DNA from: Antrihabitans cavernicola
GTDB taxonomy: Bacteria; Actinomycetota; Actinomycetes; Mycobacteriales; Mycobacteriaceae
Length of the DNA stretch: 64,000 bases
Assembly: GCF_008297975.1 (NCBI RefSeq)
Contig: NZ_VLNY01000001.1
Location: forward strand, 711,990-775,989
Reading direction: 5' to 3'
Shown: one piece after another, positions 43,566 through 53,771 of the stretch
Position numbering within the stretch: position 1 is the stretch's first letter
Layout of the letters: each line of letters opens with the position of its first letter
The notes under the pieces: model-generated
What the model was told of the DNA's origin: nothing
Database searches by the model: none
Seen by the model: only the letters and a program-made list of their open reading frames with translations
Made by a program: the position numbers and the translations under genes

Positions 43566-45203
43566 ATGAGCACAGAACTCTCCTATGCCCGCGGTGCAGC
43601 GTCCACCGATCTGTTGGACGAGACGATCGGTGCGAACCTCGATCGTGCGGTCGCGGCCTATCCCGATCACGAGGCGTTGGTGGAGATGGCCACCGGTCGT
43701 CGGTGGACTTACCGTGAGTTCGGTTCGGAGGTAGACGCTTTCGCGCTCGGACTATCCGCAGCCGGGATCGGCAAGGGCGACCGGGTCGGGATCTGGGCGC
43801 CCAACTGCGCGGAATGGTCGATCACCCAATATGCGACGGCAAAGATCGGCGCGATTCTCGTCAACATCAATCCGGCCTATCGAACGCACGAACTCGAGTA
43901 CGTCCTGAAGCAGGCCGAGATCACGATGCTGATCGCCGCGCCGAAGTTCAAGACGTCGGACTATGCGGCGATGATCACCGATGTCCGCCCCCGAGTCGAC
44001 AGCCTGAAAGACGTGGTGCTGATCGGATCGCAGGAGTGGGATGGGCTGGTCGCGGCAGGACGCGACGCCGACCCGCAGACGTTGACGGCGGCGCTGGCGT
44101 CGTTGCATCCCGACGATCCGATCAACATTCAATACACTTCGGGCACAACAGGATTCCCCAAGGGTGCCACGCTCAGTCACCGCAACATCCTGAACAACGG
44201 CTTCAACGTCGGCGAATTGTGCGACTACACGCCGGACGACAGGGTGTGCATCCCGGTTCCGTTCTATCACTGCTTCGGCATGGTCATGGGCAATCTCGGT
44301 GTGACCACGCACGCCGCGACGATGGTGATCCCGGCAGCCGCGTTCGACCCCACCGCAACGTTGAAGGCCGTCGCCGAGGAGAAGTGCACGTCGCTCTACG
44401 GCGTACCTACCATGTTCATCGCGGAACTGGCCGACCCTAACTTCGACTCCTACGACCTGTCGTCGCTGCGGACTGGAATCATGGCAGGCTCGCCGTGTCC
44501 GGTCGAGGTGATGAAGCAGGTGGTCTCCCGGATGGGGATGACCGACGTGACGATCTGTTACGGCATGACGGAGACGTCGCCGGTGTCGACGCAGACCAGG
44601 GTCGGTGACACGCTCGACCAGCGCGTAACCACCGTCGGGCGGGTCCACCCGCACTTGGAGATCCAGCTGGTCGACCCGGCTACCGGAGAGGTGGTTCCCC
44701 GCGGGACGGCGGGGGAACTGTGCACTCGCGGCTACTCCGTGATGGTCGGTTATTGGAACAACCCCGAGAAGACGGCCAAAGCAATCGATTCCGACGGCTG
44801 GATGCACACCGAAGACCTCGCCGTGATGGACGACGAGGGCTACGTCGCCATCACCGGACGGATCAAGGACATGGTGATTCGCGGCGGCGAGAACATCTAC
44901 CCGCGTGAGATCGAAGAATTCCTCTACACGCATCCGGACATCGTCGACGCCCAGGTGATCGGGGTTCCAGACGAGAAGTTCGGCGAAGAGTTGATGGCGT
45001 GGATTCAGCTGCGCCCCGGTGCCGAGCCGCTTACCGTAGACGTGCTGCGCGAGTTCGCCACTGGCAAGTTGGCGCGGTACAAGATCCCGCGCTACATCCA
45101 TCTCACCGAGGAATTTCCGATGACGGTGACGGGAAAGATCCGAAAAGTCGAGATGCGGGATCAGTCCGTCAAGCTGCTGGGACTCGACACGAACGAAGCC
45201 TGA
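43566..45203 (+). CDS. Acyl-CoA ligase (AMP-binding, FadD-like)
   Basis: A 545-residue adenylate-forming enzyme with the P-loop [18 protein letters not shown] (around residue 195), the YGMTETSP motif (A5), [20 protein letters not shown] (A7) and [20 protein letters not shown] (A8), and the C-terminal lysine in [12 protein letters not shown]. It activates a medium- or long-chain acid to its CoA thioester via acyl-AMP. The ATG follows AAAGG. It lies 143 bp upstream of a CYP153-type hydroxylase operon, consistent with activating fatty acids produced from alkane oxidation. Confidence 0.93.
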   Translation: MSTELSYARGAASTDLLDETIGANLDRAVAAYPDHEALVEMATGRRWTYREFGSEVDAFALGLSAAGIGKGDRVGIWAPNCAEWSITQYATAKIGAILVNINPAYRTHELEYVLKQAEITMLIAAPKFKTSDYAAMITDVRPRVDSLKDVVLIGSQEWDGLVAAGRDADPQTLTAALASLHPDDPINIQYTSGTTGFPKGATLSHRNILNNGFNVGELCDYTPDDRVCIPVPFYHCFGMVMGNLGVTTHAATMVIPAAAFDPTATLKAVAEEKCTSLYGVPTMFIAELADPNFDSYDLSSLRTGIMAGSPCPVEVMKQVVSRMGMTDVTICYGMTETSPVSTQTRVGDTLDQRVTTVGRVHPHLEIQLVDPATGEVVPRGTAGELCTRGYSVMVGYWNNPEKTAKAIDSDGWMHTEDLAVMDDEGYVAITGRIKDMVIRGGENIYPREIEEFLYTHPDIVDAQVIGVPDEKFGEELMAWIQLRPGAEPLTVDVLREFATGKLARYKIPRYIHLTEEFPMTVTGKIRKVEMRDQSVKLLGLDTNEA

Positions 45204-45241
45204 AAGGCGCCGGACATTTCAGAGCTATTGTCGATCCGCTA

Positions 45242-45251
45242 GACATATGTC
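45242..45251. promoter_or_regulatory. AT-rich palindrome upstream of the ferredoxin-P450 operon
   Basis: The 143-bp gap between the acyl-CoA ligase and ferredoxin contains the perfect palindrome GACATATGTC followed by ATATTTATGTAAAG, an AT-rich island in a GC-rich background. It is a reasonable operator and promoter zone for the operon. No regulator gene is adjacent. Confidence 0.45.
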
Positions 45252-45346
45252 ATATTTATGTAAAGCAGTTCGATGGTGGCAATGAGGCCGACCGGTTTCC
45301 CTTGCCACTCCCTCGTCGAAGCACCCAGCTACCGAAGGTCAGGGAC

Positions 45347-45667
45347 ATGGGAACAATCACTTTCGTTTCATATGACGGCGAATCACAGGACGCAGAGATC
45401 GACGAAGGTCAATCGTTGATGCAGATCGCGACCAGCAACGGCGTCGCGGGCATCGATGGCGACTGCGGAGGTGAGTGTGCCTGCGGAACCTGTCACGTCA
45501 TTCTCGACAAGCAGTGGCTGAGCCGGACCGGCGAGCAGAGCTCCGAAGAGGAGCAGATGCTCGACATGACGCCGGAGCGCGAGCAGACGTCACGACTCGC
45601 CTGCCAGATCAAAGTCACCGAGGATATGGACGGCATGACCGTCAAGCTCCCCGAATTCCAGATGTAA
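45347..45667 (+). CDS. [2Fe-2S] ferredoxin (adrenodoxin/putidaredoxin type)
   Basis: A 106-residue ferredoxin. Cluster ligands follow CX5CX2CX36C exactly: Cys40, Cys46, Cys49 and Cys86 (GDCGGECACGTCH and RLACQIK). It should carry electrons from the downstream reductase to the P450. The start is fixed by ATG at 45347 after AGGGAC. First of three cotranscribed genes of a class I P450 system. Confidence 0.96.
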   Translation: MGTITFVSYDGESQDAEIDEGQSLMQIATSNGVAGIDGDCGGECACGTCHVILDKQWLSRTGEQSSEEEQMLDMTPEREQTSRLACQIKVTEDMDGMTVKLPEFQM

Positions 45668-45705
45668 CTCCGGAAACTATCGAAGTCACGGCGAGGTAAG
45701 AAATC

Positions 45706-47133
45706 ATGAGCACTCTCAATCGGGTGAAGAACACGGTCGAGTCGGTCAATCCGCTCCCAGCGGTGCGAAGCAAGGTCGAGTCGAACGTCCCGCTCCCCCT
45801 CCTGGTCCGGGCGGCGCACGCGTACAACCGCGCGCTGCGCACCGTCTCCAAAGGCGCGCGGCAGCCGAAGTTCGTCGAGAAGCCGATTCCGGATGGCGCG
45901 ACTGTCCCCCTCGCCGACATCGACATGAGCAACCCGTTCCTGTACCGCCAGGGTCAGTGGCTCTCGCACCTCAAGCGCTTGCGCGACGAGTCGCCGGTGC
46001 ACTACCAAACGAAGGGTCCGTTCGGCCCTTTCTGGTCGGTCACGCGCTACGAGGACATCCTCGCGATGGACAAGAACCACACCGTGTTCTCGGCCGAGCC
46101 GTACATCATCATCGGCAAAATGCCTGCGGGACTGGATCTTCGGATGTTCATCGCGATGGATCCGCCGAAGCACGACGAACAGCGCGTCGCTGTGCAGGGC
46201 GTCGTCGCGCCGAAGAATCTCAAAGAGATGGAATCGCTTATCCGCTCACGAGTCCAGGAAGTTCTCGACGAACTGCCGATCGGTGAGCCGTTCGACTGGG
46301 TGGACGTCGTCTCGAAGGAACTGACGTCGCGCATGCTTGCCACGCTGCTCGATTACCCGTACGACGAGCGCCGCGAGCTCACCGAGATGTCCGACCTGGG
46401 CTCGGGACTCCCGGCGATCACGGGCGGTGACACCGATGTCGACGAGACGTTCGATGCCGGAGTTGTGTTGGCAACCAAGGTCCTTGCGCTGTGGAAGGAC
46501 AAGTCTGCGCGCATCGCGGCTGGTGAGGCACCCGGATTCGACCTGATCAGCCTCATGCTGTCGGACCCGAACACCGCGAATCTGATGGACCGACCGATGG
46601 AGCTCATCGGCAACCTCATGCTCCTCGTCATCGGTGGCAACGACACGACCCGTAACTCGATGACCGGTGGCGTGTACGCACTCAACAAGTTCCCGGATCA
46701 GTTCGCCAAGCTCAAGGCCGATCCGAAGCTGATTCCCAACGCGGTCTCCGAAATCATCCGTTGGCAGACACCGCTGGCGTACATGGCGCGGCGAGCCAAG
46801 GAAAACACCGTTGTGGGCGGTCAGCACATCCGCAAGGGCGACAAGCTGATCATGTGGTACTCCTCGGGCAACCGCGACGAGCGCCATTTCGACAACCCGG
46901 ACGAACTGGTCGTCGATCGCAAGAATGCGCGCAACCACATCGCGTTCGGTTTCGGTGTGCACAGGTGTATGGGAAACCGGCTCGCGGAGCTGCAGTTGCG
47001 CATCCTGTGGGAAGAGCTGCTCGAGCGCTTCGACGACATCGAAGTCCTCGAGGAGCCGGAGATCGTGCAGTCGACCTTTGTGCGCGGCTACTCGAAGATG
47101 ATGGTCAAGCTCACCAAGAAACAGCAGGTCTGA
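45706..47133 (+). CDS. Cytochrome P450, CYP153-like
   Basis: A 475-residue soluble P450. The I-helix oxygen-activation motif is LLVIGGNDTTRNSMTGG, the ExxR is SEIIRWQTPL, and the heme loop is AFGFGVHRCMGNRLAELQLR with the proximal Cys. The FGFGVHRCMGNRLAE version of the heme loop is characteristic of CYP153 alkane and fatty-acid terminal hydroxylases. Genes for its ferredoxin and reductase flank it. Substrate range is inferred, not shown. Confidence 0.92.
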   Translation: MSTLNRVKNTVESVNPLPAVRSKVESNVPLPLLVRAAHAYNRALRTVSKGARQPKFVEKPIPDGATVPLADIDMSNPFLYRQGQWLSHLKRLRDESPVHYQTKGPFGPFWSVTRYEDILAMDKNHTVFSAEPYIIIGKMPAGLDLRMFIAMDPPKHDEQRVAVQGVVAPKNLKEMESLIRSRVQEVLDELPIGEPFDWVDVVSKELTSRMLATLLDYPYDERRELTEMSDLGSGLPAITGGDTDVDETFDAGVVLATKVLALWKDKSARIAAGEAPGFDLISLMLSDPNTANLMDRPMELIGNLMLLVIGGNDTTRNSMTGGVYALNKFPDQFAKLKADPKLIPNAVSEIIRWQTPLAYMARRAKENTVVGGQHIRKGDKLIMWYSSGNRDERHFDNPDELVVDRKNARNHIAFGFGVHRCMGNRLAELQLRILWEELLERFDDIEVLEEPEIVQSTFVRGYSKMMVKLTKKQQV

Positions 47134-47135
47134 CC

Positions 47136-48377
47136 GTGCGGGCGATCATTGTCGGCGCCAGCCACGCCGGTGCGCAACTCTGCGCGAGCTTGCGCCAGGA
47201 AGGCTGGGAAGGCGAGATCCTGCTGATCGGCGACGAGCCTGCGTTGCCGTATCACCGCCCGCCTCTGTCGAAGACCTACCTCGCGAACAAGACCACACTC
47301 GACGACCTGCTGATCCGGCCGTCCGCGTTCTACGCCAAGAACGACATCACCATCCGGCACGCCACAGTGACCAGCATCGATCGTGAGGCCCACGTGCTCA
47401 CGTTGAGTGGTGGTGAGGAGCTCTCCTACGACAAGCTCGCGCTGTGTTTGGGTGCCCGCCCGCGCCGCCTCCCCCTGGCGGGCTCGGACTTGGTCGGCGT
47501 GCACTACCTGCGCGATGCCGCCGACATCGAAGCGATTCGGAACGGGATCACCGGAAGCGGTCGCGTCGTCATCATCGGAGCCGGCTACATCGGTTTGGAG
47601 ACTGCGGCCTCGCTGCGCAAACTGGGTGTCGACGTGACCGTGTTGGAGAGCGCCGAGCGCGTGCTGCAACGCGTCACGGCACCTGAGGTATCCGCGTTCT
47701 ACGCTCGCGTGCATCGCGAAGAGGGTGTCGAAATACGAACCGGCGTCGCAATTTCGGCGATCGAGGGTGATGACCGCGTCCGCGGTGTGCGGCTGGCCGA
47801 TGGCGAGCTCGTGGAAGCAGATCTGGTCATCATCGGAATCGGCGTCGTGCCGAACACGGAACTCGCGGAGGCGGCGGGCCTGCGGGTGAACAACGGCATC
47901 ACCATCGATGATCATGCCCTGACCAGCGACCCGGACATCGTCGCCGCGGGTGACTGCGCGAACCACTTCATGCCGCGCTACGACCGTTGTCTACGCCTCG
48001 AGTCGGTACCCAGTGCAGGCGAGCAAGCCAAGATCGCCGCCGCAACGATGTGCGGCAAGAGCAAGGACATCACGGCTCTACCGTGGTTCTGGTCCGACCA
48101 GTACGAACTCAAACTCCAGATCGCCGGACTCAACGAGGGCTACGACAGTGTCGTGCTCCGTGGGGATCCGGAGGCGGGTCGCAGCTTCGCCTGCTTCTAC
48201 TTCAAGCAGGATGAGCTGATCGCGGCAGATTGCGTCAACCGCCCGCAGGAGTTCATGTTCAGTCGCCGCGGCATCGGTGAACGGGTTCCGGTGGATCGGA
48301 GCCAATTGGCAGATCCGGATAGCTCGTTGAACGACATGCTCAAGGCAGCGCTGGCCAGCAAGGCCGCGGCAGGCTGA
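47136..48377 (+). CDS. NADH-dependent ferredoxin reductase
   Basis: A 413-residue FAD-dependent pyridine nucleotide-disulfide-type reductase of the putidaredoxin reductase family. The FAD motif IIVGASHAGAQLCASLRQ is at the N-terminus, the NADH motif VVIIGAGYIGLETAASLRKL near residue 150, and the FAD ribityl motif DIVAAGDCANHF near residue 270; the C-terminal reductase domain follows. GTG start 2 nt after the P450 stop. It completes the electron chain NADH, reductase, ferredoxin, P450. Confidence 0.94.
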   Translation: MRAIIVGASHAGAQLCASLRQEGWEGEILLIGDEPALPYHRPPLSKTYLANKTTLDDLLIRPSAFYAKNDITIRHATVTSIDREAHVLTLSGGEELSYDKLALCLGARPRRLPLAGSDLVGVHYLRDAADIEAIRNGITGSGRVVIIGAGYIGLETAASLRKLGVDVTVLESAERVLQRVTAPEVSAFYARVHREEGVEIRTGVAISAIEGDDRVRGVRLADGELVEADLVIIGIGVVPNTELAEAAGLRVNNGITIDDHALTSDPDIVAAGDCANHFMPRYDRCLRLESVPSAGEQAKIAAATMCGKSKDITALPWFWSDQYELKLQIAGLNEGYDSVVLRGDPEAGRSFACFYFKQDELIAADCVNRPQEFMFSRRGIGERVPVDRSQLADPDSSLNDMLKAALASKAAAG

Positions 48378-48384
48378 CGGGACG

Positions 48385-48780
48385 TCAGGTCGGCTGGCAG
48401 GCGTCGCGCAGCGAGCACGATGTGCAGGCGTGGCCGCAACCACCGGTTTCCGGAACGGCGGCAGCCGCCCTTGAGGCGAGCGATGCGCCCGCACCCGCCG
48501 TGAACAGGGCGGCAACGACAGCGACCAGCATCGCGACCACGGCAAATACGCCGTCGAGCACGACCATCGCGCCGCCGCCGATGGCAAGCAGCAGACCGGC
48601 GGCAAGCATGGTGGGTGCGGCGACCTTGTTGGCCAGCTTGAACGACTCGTCGTCGCGCATGGCTTCGGGAGTGCGGACGCCTGCCCAGCGATTGCGTGGG
48701 AGACGCCCGATCAGCCCTGCGACCCCGACTGCGGCGACGACGACAGCCAGCACGAAGAGGACGACAGCAACGATGAGCAC
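48385..48780 (-). CDS. SdpI-family membrane protein with Cys-rich tail
   Basis: A 131-residue protein with three hydrophobic segments and the SdpI-like signature LPRNRWAGVRTPEAMRDDES between the first two. The C-terminal tail GGCGHACTSCSLRDAC carries a CX3CX2CX5C cluster not expected in the family and resembling a metal or Fe-S site. SdpI is an immunity/signal protein for the SdpC toxin in Bacillus; here no toxin is adjacent, so the role is unknown. Confidence 0.75.
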   Translation of the reverse strand: MLIVAVVLFVLAVVVAAVGVAGLIGRLPRNRWAGVRTPEAMRDDESFKLANKVAAPTMLAAGLLLAIGGGAMVVLDGVFAVVAMLVAVVAALFTAGAGASLASRAAAAVPETGGCGHACTSCSLRDACQPT

Positions 48781-48872
48781 TTGGCAAGGATAGCCGCACC
48801 CGGTGGGCCGTCCGAAATCGGTTGTCGCAGGCCTTACGCTGGTAGGACAAACTTTCCGCCGAGCAGATAGAG

Positions 48873-51755
48873 ATGGAAACAGTGGGCAACGCCGACCATG
48901 CCGACGAAACTGCGGCCGACCAGCCAGGTGAGACGCTTCAGCATCGCTACACGGCTGACGTCGCTGCGCGGATCGAGCGGCACTGGCAGCAGGTGTGGGC
49001 CGAGCAGGGCACCTTCAACGCTGCCAACCCGGTCGGCGACCTGGCGGGCGATGTTCCTGGTGACATGGGGGGCGGCCCGCCCGAGGACAAGCTGTTCATC
49101 CTCGACATGTTCCCGTACCCGTCGGGCTCGGGCCTGCATGTCGGGCACCCGCTGGGCTACATCGGCACAGACGTGTTCGCGCGCTTTAATCGGATGCACG
49201 GTCGCAACGTGCTGCACGCACTGGGCTTCGACGCATTCGGCCTGCCCGCCGAGCAATACGCGGTGCAGACCGGCACCCACCCCCGCACCACCACCGAAGA
49301 CAACATCGCGAACTATCAGCGTCAGCTCGCTCGGTTGGGCTTGGCGCACGATTCGCGCCGATCGTTCGCGACGACCGATGTCGACTTCTACCACTGGACG
49401 CAGTGGATCTTCCTGCAGATCTACGGCGCCTGGTACGACGCCGACGCAGGCAAGGCTCGTCGCGTCGACGAGCTGATCGCCGAGTTCGATTCCGGCGCAA
49501 AGCAGTTGGACGATGGACGGTCGTGGTCGGCGCTGTCTGCTGCTGAGCGTGGTGCGGTAGTGGACTCCTATCGCCTTGTCTATCAATCGGATTCGTTGGT
49601 CAATTGGTGTCCTGGACTGGGCACGGTGTTGGCCAACGAGGAAGTGACCGCCGACGGACGCAGCGATCGCGGAAACTTCCCGGTGTTCCGTAAACACTTG
49701 AAGCAGTGGATGATGCGGATCACCGCGTACTCCGATCGGCTGATCGACGATCTGGAATACCTGGACTGGTCGGACAAGATCAAGTCGATGCAGCGCAACT
49801 GGATCGGTCGGTCGTTCGGTGCGCAGGTGCACTTTGCGGCCGGCCAGTCGGACATCGCCGTGTTCACCACCCGCCCGGACACGCTGTTCGGCGCCACCTA
49901 TGTCACGTTGGCGCCGGAACATGAGCTGGTCGACCAGCTGACCGCCGCCGAGTGGCCCGAGGGTGTCGATGCCCGCTGGACCGGTGGTGCCGTCACTCCG
50001 GCGGATGCCGTTGCGTCGTACCGGAAGTCGATTGCCGCGAAGTCGGATCTGGAGCGGCAGGAGAACAAAGAGAAGACCGGTGTCTTCCTCGGCTCCTACG
50101 CCACCAACCCGGTCAACGGACATCAGCTGCCGGTCTTCATTGCCGACTACGTCCTGACGGGTTACGGCACCGGCGCCATCATGGCGGTGCCCGGGCACGA
50201 CGCTCGTGACTGGGATTTCGCGACGGCGTTCGGTCTGGACATCGTGGAGGTGATTGCAGGCGGCGATGTCGCCCAAGGCGTGTACAGCGGTGACGGTGTG
50301 CTGGTGAACTCCGATTACCTGAACGGCCTGTCCGTCGAGGACGCGAAAAAGGCTGTGGTGGAACGGCTCACGGCTGACGGTAGCGGTGCGGGCACCATCC
50401 AGTACAAGCTGCGCGACTGGCTCTTCGCGCGCCAGCGGTACTGGGGTGAACCGTTCCCGATCGTCTACGACGGTTCGGGCGATGCACATGCGTTGCCGGA
50501 ATCGGCACTGCCGGTGGAACTTCCCGATGTCGAGGACTACGCGCCGATCAGTTTCGATCCCGAAGACGCCGGCTCTGAGCCGTCGCCACCGTTGGCCAAG
50601 GCCACCGAATGGGTGAACGTGGACCTCGATCTGGGTGACGGGCTGCAGCACTACACCCGCGACACCAACGTGATGCCGCAGTGGGCAGGTAGTTCCTGGT
50701 ATCAGCTGCGCTACATCGACCCGACCAACAAGGAACAGTTCTGCGCGCCCGAGAACGAGGCGTACTGGGTGGGTCCGCGACCGGAGATTCACGGTCCCAA
50801 CGATCCCGGTGGTGTCGACCTCTACGTCGGTGGCGCGGAACATGCCGTCCTGCACCTGATGTACGCCCGGTTCTGGCACAAGGTGCTCTTCGATCTGGGC
50901 CATGTCAGCTCGAGCGAGCCGTACCGCCGCCTGTACAACCAGGGCTACATTCAGGCGTTCGCGTACACCGATGCGCGTGGCGTCTACGTGCCTGCGGAGG
51001 ATGTCGAAGAGCGCGACGGCAAGTTCTTCTACGACGGTGCCGAGGTACGCCAGGAATACGGCAAGATGGGCAAGAGCCTGAAGAATTCCGTTGCACCCGA
51101 CGCGATCTGCGACATGTACGGTGCCGATACTCTGCGTGTCTACGAGATGTCGATGGGTCCGCTGGACACGTCGCGGCCGTGGGCGACCAAGGATGTCGTC
51201 GGCTCGGCTCGGTTCCTGCAGCGAGTCTGGCGCGTCGTGGTCGACGAGGAAACCGGCGAGTTGCGCGTCACCGACGATCAGCCTGCCGAAGACACGATTC
51301 GGTTGCTGCACAAGACGATCGACGGTGTGGAGGCCGACTACAAGGCGCTGCGCGACAACACCGCCGGTGCCAAGCTGATCGAGCTGAACAATCACCTGAC
51401 CAAGCAGTACCCGAAGGGTGCGCCACGCTCGGTGGTGGAACCGCTGGTGCTGATGTTGGCCCCGCTGGCCCCGCACATCGCCGAAGAACTGTGGAATCGG
51501 TTGGGCCACGACGGATCCCTGGCCCGCGGCCCCTTCCCCGTCGCCGACCCGAAGTGGTTGGTGGAGGACACGGTCGACTACCCGATCCAGGTCAACGGCA
51601 AGGTGCGCAGCAGGATCAGCGTCCCGGCAGATGCAACCGTTGCAGATGTCGAAGCAGCGGCGTTGGCGGACGAGAAGATCGTTGCGATCTTGGAAGGCAA
51701 TCCGCCACGCAAGGTGATCGTCGTACCTGGTCGAATGGTGAACGTGGTGCGCTGA
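48873..51755 (+). CDS. leuS: Leucyl-tRNA synthetase
   Basis: A 960-residue class I synthetase. The HIGH motif appears as [12 protein letters not shown] near residue 90. The CP1 editing domain spans about residues 280-500 ([40 protein letters not shown]). The KMSKS motif is [15 protein letters not shown], i.e. KMGKS, followed by the anticodon-binding and C-terminal domains. The ATG at 48873 is used; a GTG three codons later is possible. Ends at a bidirectional hairpin shared with the convergent esterase. Confidence 0.97.
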   Translation: METVGNADHADETAADQPGETLQHRYTADVAARIERHWQQVWAEQGTFNAANPVGDLAGDVPGDMGGGPPEDKLFILDMFPYPSGSGLHVGHPLGYIGTDVFARFNRMHGRNVLHALGFDAFGLPAEQYAVQTGTHPRTTTEDNIANYQRQLARLGLAHDSRRSFATTDVDFYHWTQWIFLQIYGAWYDADAGKARRVDELIAEFDSGAKQLDDGRSWSALSAAERGAVVDSYRLVYQSDSLVNWCPGLGTVLANEEVTADGRSDRGNFPVFRKHLKQWMMRITAYSDRLIDDLEYLDWSDKIKSMQRNWIGRSFGAQVHFAAGQSDIAVFTTRPDTLFGATYVTLAPEHELVDQLTAAEWPEGVDARWTGGAVTPADAVASYRKSIAAKSDLERQENKEKTGVFLGSYATNPVNGHQLPVFIADYVLTGYGTGAIMAVPGHDARDWDFATAFGLDIVEVIAGGDVAQGVYSGDGVLVNSDYLNGLSVEDAKKAVVERLTADGSGAGTIQYKLRDWLFARQRYWGEPFPIVYDGSGDAHALPESALPVELPDVEDYAPISFDPEDAGSEPSPPLAKATEWVNVDLDLGDGLQHYTRDTNVMPQWAGSSWYQLRYIDPTNKEQFCAPENEAYWVGPRPEIHGPNDPGGVDLYVGGAEHAVLHLMYARFWHKVLFDLGHVSSSEPYRRLYNQGYIQAFAYTDARGVYVPAEDVEERDGKFFYDGAEVRQEYGKMGKSLKNSVAPDAICDMYGADTLRVYEMSMGPLDTSRPWATKDVVGSARFLQRVWRVVVDEETGELRVTDDQPAEDTIRLLHKTIDGVEADYKALRDNTAGAKLIELNNHLTKQYPKGAPRSVVEPLVLMLAPLAPHIAEELWNRLGHDGSLARGPFPVADPKWLVEDTVDYPIQVNGKVRSRISVPADATVADVEAAALADEKIVAILEGNPPRKVIVVPGRMVNVVR

Positions 51756-51766
51756 CGCGTCCGTGA

Positions 51767-51798
51767 GTGAAATTCGGTGCTAGGGCACTGAATTTCAC
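51767..51798. terminator. Bidirectional terminator-like hairpin between leuS and esterase
   Basis: A 14-bp stem, 51767-51780 with 51785-51798, containing one G·T pair and a TAGG loop (arms GTGAAATTCGGTGC and GCACTGAATTTCAC). It lies 11 bp after the leuS stop and overlaps the stop codon of the convergent esterase gene. No T-tract, as is common for actinobacterial terminators. Confidence 0.7.
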
Positions 51799-53288
51799 GC
51801 ACAGTGCCCAGCGCGCAACGCAGCCAACTCCGCTGCCCGCGGATCGAGCACAACGCGCGACTCGGGATCGTCGAACATCTGCACTGCAGGATTGCTCTCT
51901 TCGTATCGTGGCCAGCCCGGATTGCCATGCTGCGCGAAAGCGACCCAGGCCGAATGCATTCGGTCGGCCAACTGCTGCGGTGGAGTGGGGCCGGTGATGG
52001 ATTGTGAATTGACAAGGTTGTCGAAGACGAAGCCGATCTCCAGCGCATGACACGCTCCGAGGTCGGGAATCCCTGACGCCCACGCGAAGTCGTAGAGGTG
52101 CGTCGACGCCGGAGCGTGAGCACGCAGCTCGGCCATTCGCGTTGTGTCGGAACGGAAGGCGTGATCGCTGAGCACGGCGGCGAGCAAGTCGCCCGGACTG
52201 GCTTCGGGCCGTTGCGCCGCATAGGTTTCCACGACCGCTGGGGCGATCCCGTAGCGTGCCAAGGCGAACGGCAGCGCCTCGATCGTGACCGCTGCACCCA
52301 GGCCCGCGGGCACGGTGAAGAACCGAAACTCGTCGGAGTTGGTTCCGGCCAAGACCGCAATGTCGTGGCCTGCGCCTGCACGGATGGCGTCGACCGGAAG
52401 CTGGGGAACGACGTCCCCGTCGATCGTCGGGACACAGGTCATCGCACCCAGACCGGCCCGCACGGCAGAGGCACCCCACCGATCTGGGTTCGGGTCGTTG
52501 GCGAACTCGACCGCAAGCGCGGTTTGCGCGTCGAGCAGCGCGGCCGAGCTGATCGTAGCCAACCCGTCCACTGTCGGCTCGACGCCGAGCTGGTCGGCTA
52601 GATAGACGCTTGCGTTGCGCGCATCCGCGAGTTCGGCTGCGGTGCTGACGTTTCCGCTCTGCATGATGGCACGGTGGAACAGGCCCGTGCTGAGCGGCGA
52701 CGTCAGCAAGGCGGCCACACTCATCGCCCCCGCCGACTCGCCGAAGACAGTGACCTGGGCCGGATCGCCACCGAACGCCGCGACGTTGTTCTGCACCCAT
52801 TCGAGTGCGAACAGCTGATCGCGCAAGCCGCGATTGGTCGCGCCACCGTCGACGACTCCGAAGCCGGGGAAGCCCAGTCGATAGTTGATCGACACCAGCA
52901 CCACCCCGTCGCGGGCAAAGGCGGTGCCGTCGTAGGTCGGAATCGTGTTGGAACCGCGGCTGAACGCACCGCCGTGAATCCAGACCAGCACAGGTAGATC
53001 GGAACCGCCGCCGTCCGGCGTCCACACGTTGAGGTGCAGGTAGTCGTCACCCGGTGTGATGAAGGTTCCCAACAGTGCGGCGATCGGTGCCGGATACGGA
53101 ATCTGCGGACTTGTCGGCCCGAGTTCGACGCCGTCGCGCACACCGTCCCAATTCGCGACGCGATGCGGTGCCTGAAATCGGAGCGGACCGACGGGCGGGG
53201 ACGCATAGGGAATCGCGAGGAATGCAGTGACGCCGTTGGTGGTGCGGCCGCGCACCTGTCCGCCGGTGACAGTGACGATCGGGTCCAT
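51795..53288 (-). CDS. Type B carboxylesterase
   Basis: A 497-residue alpha/beta-hydrolase with the oxyanion-hole segment VLVWIHGGAFSRGS (around residue 95), the nucleophile elbow FGESAGAMSVAALL (around residue 180) and a later acidic residue region TNSDEFRFF and His in GACHALEIGFVFDN. It hydrolyses carboxylic esters; substrate unknown. The ATG at 53288 follows TACCGT (53295-53300) by 6 nt, suggesting a leaderless mRNA and ruling out a longer upstream start. No signal peptide, so cytosolic. Confidence 0.92.
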   Translation of the reverse strand: MDPIVTVTGGQVRGRTTNGVTAFLAIPYASPPVGPLRFQAPHRVANWDGVRDGVELGPTSPQIPYPAPIAALLGTFITPGDDYLHLNVWTPDGGGSDLPVLVWIHGGAFSRGSNTIPTYDGTAFARDGVVLVSINYRLGFPGFGVVDGGATNRGLRDQLFALEWVQNNVAAFGGDPAQVTVFGESAGAMSVAALLTSPLSTGLFHRAIMQSGNVSTAAELADARNASVYLADQLGVEPTVDGLATISSAALLDAQTALAVEFANDPNPDRWGASAVRAGLGAMTCVPTIDGDVVPQLPVDAIRAGAGHDIAVLAGTNSDEFRFFTVPAGLGAAVTIEALPFALARYGIAPAVVETYAAQRPEASPGDLLAAVLSDHAFRSDTTRMAELRAHAPASTHLYDFAWASGIPDLGACHALEIGFVFDNLVNSQSITGPTPPQQLADRMHSAWVAFAQHGNPGWPRYEESNPAVQMFDDPESRVVLDPRAAELAALRAGHCA

Positions 53289-53373
53289 ATCTCGACGGTA
53301 GCGCTCTGCAGATTCGCGCGCCGCGATATGCTCGCAAACTGGAACAGGTTGCAGTTCGAGCGAGGAGTGCGCA

Positions 53374-53746
53374 ATGGCATCGATAGAGCAGATTCGCGCG
53401 GTCGTCGAGAAGTACGTGGGATTGGTCGGCAGCGGATCGGCAGATGACATCGTCGCCCTCTTCGCCAAGGATGCGGTGCTCGAAGATCCCGTCGGCACGG
53501 ATCCGCGTATCGGACTCGACGCGATTCGCGAGTTCTACCAGGTGATCGAAAACCTCGACCGGAGTTCCGAATTGGTGACGGTCCGAGTCGCGGGTCATGG
53601 TGCCGCTTTCGTCTTCAGGCTCGTCACCCTCGATGGGTGAACAGAAGGTCGATCTGTCACCCATCGACGTCATGAGCTTCGACGACGACGCCAAGATCAC
53701 CAGCATGCAGGCATTCTGGAGTCAGGCAGATCTGAAGCTGTCCTAG
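53374..53746 (+). pseudogene. Ketosteroid Δ-isomerase-like protein with a +1 frameshift
   Basis: The first 88 residues align without gaps to bacterial Δ5-3-ketosteroid isomerase, keeping Tyr14 and the catalytic Asp38 in VLEDPVGTD. The frame then stops at TGA 53638-53640, right after the GGG run at 53635. Removing one G restores GEQKVDLSPIDVMSFDDDAK and a natural C-terminus ending at TAG 53744-53746 (373 nt = 3n+1; 123 residues). The lost part contains the second catalytic acid (Asp in SPIDVM). Either inactivated or a sequencing artefact. Confidence 0.88.
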
Positions 53747-53771
53747 CGCTCGGCTGCGGGACAATCTCGTG

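Noticed and set aside
48834..51509. Very long open frame antisense to leuS
   Set aside because: It mirrors codon positions of leuS in a GC-rich genome, lacks a ribosome-binding site and encodes no recognisable domain; leuS is certain.
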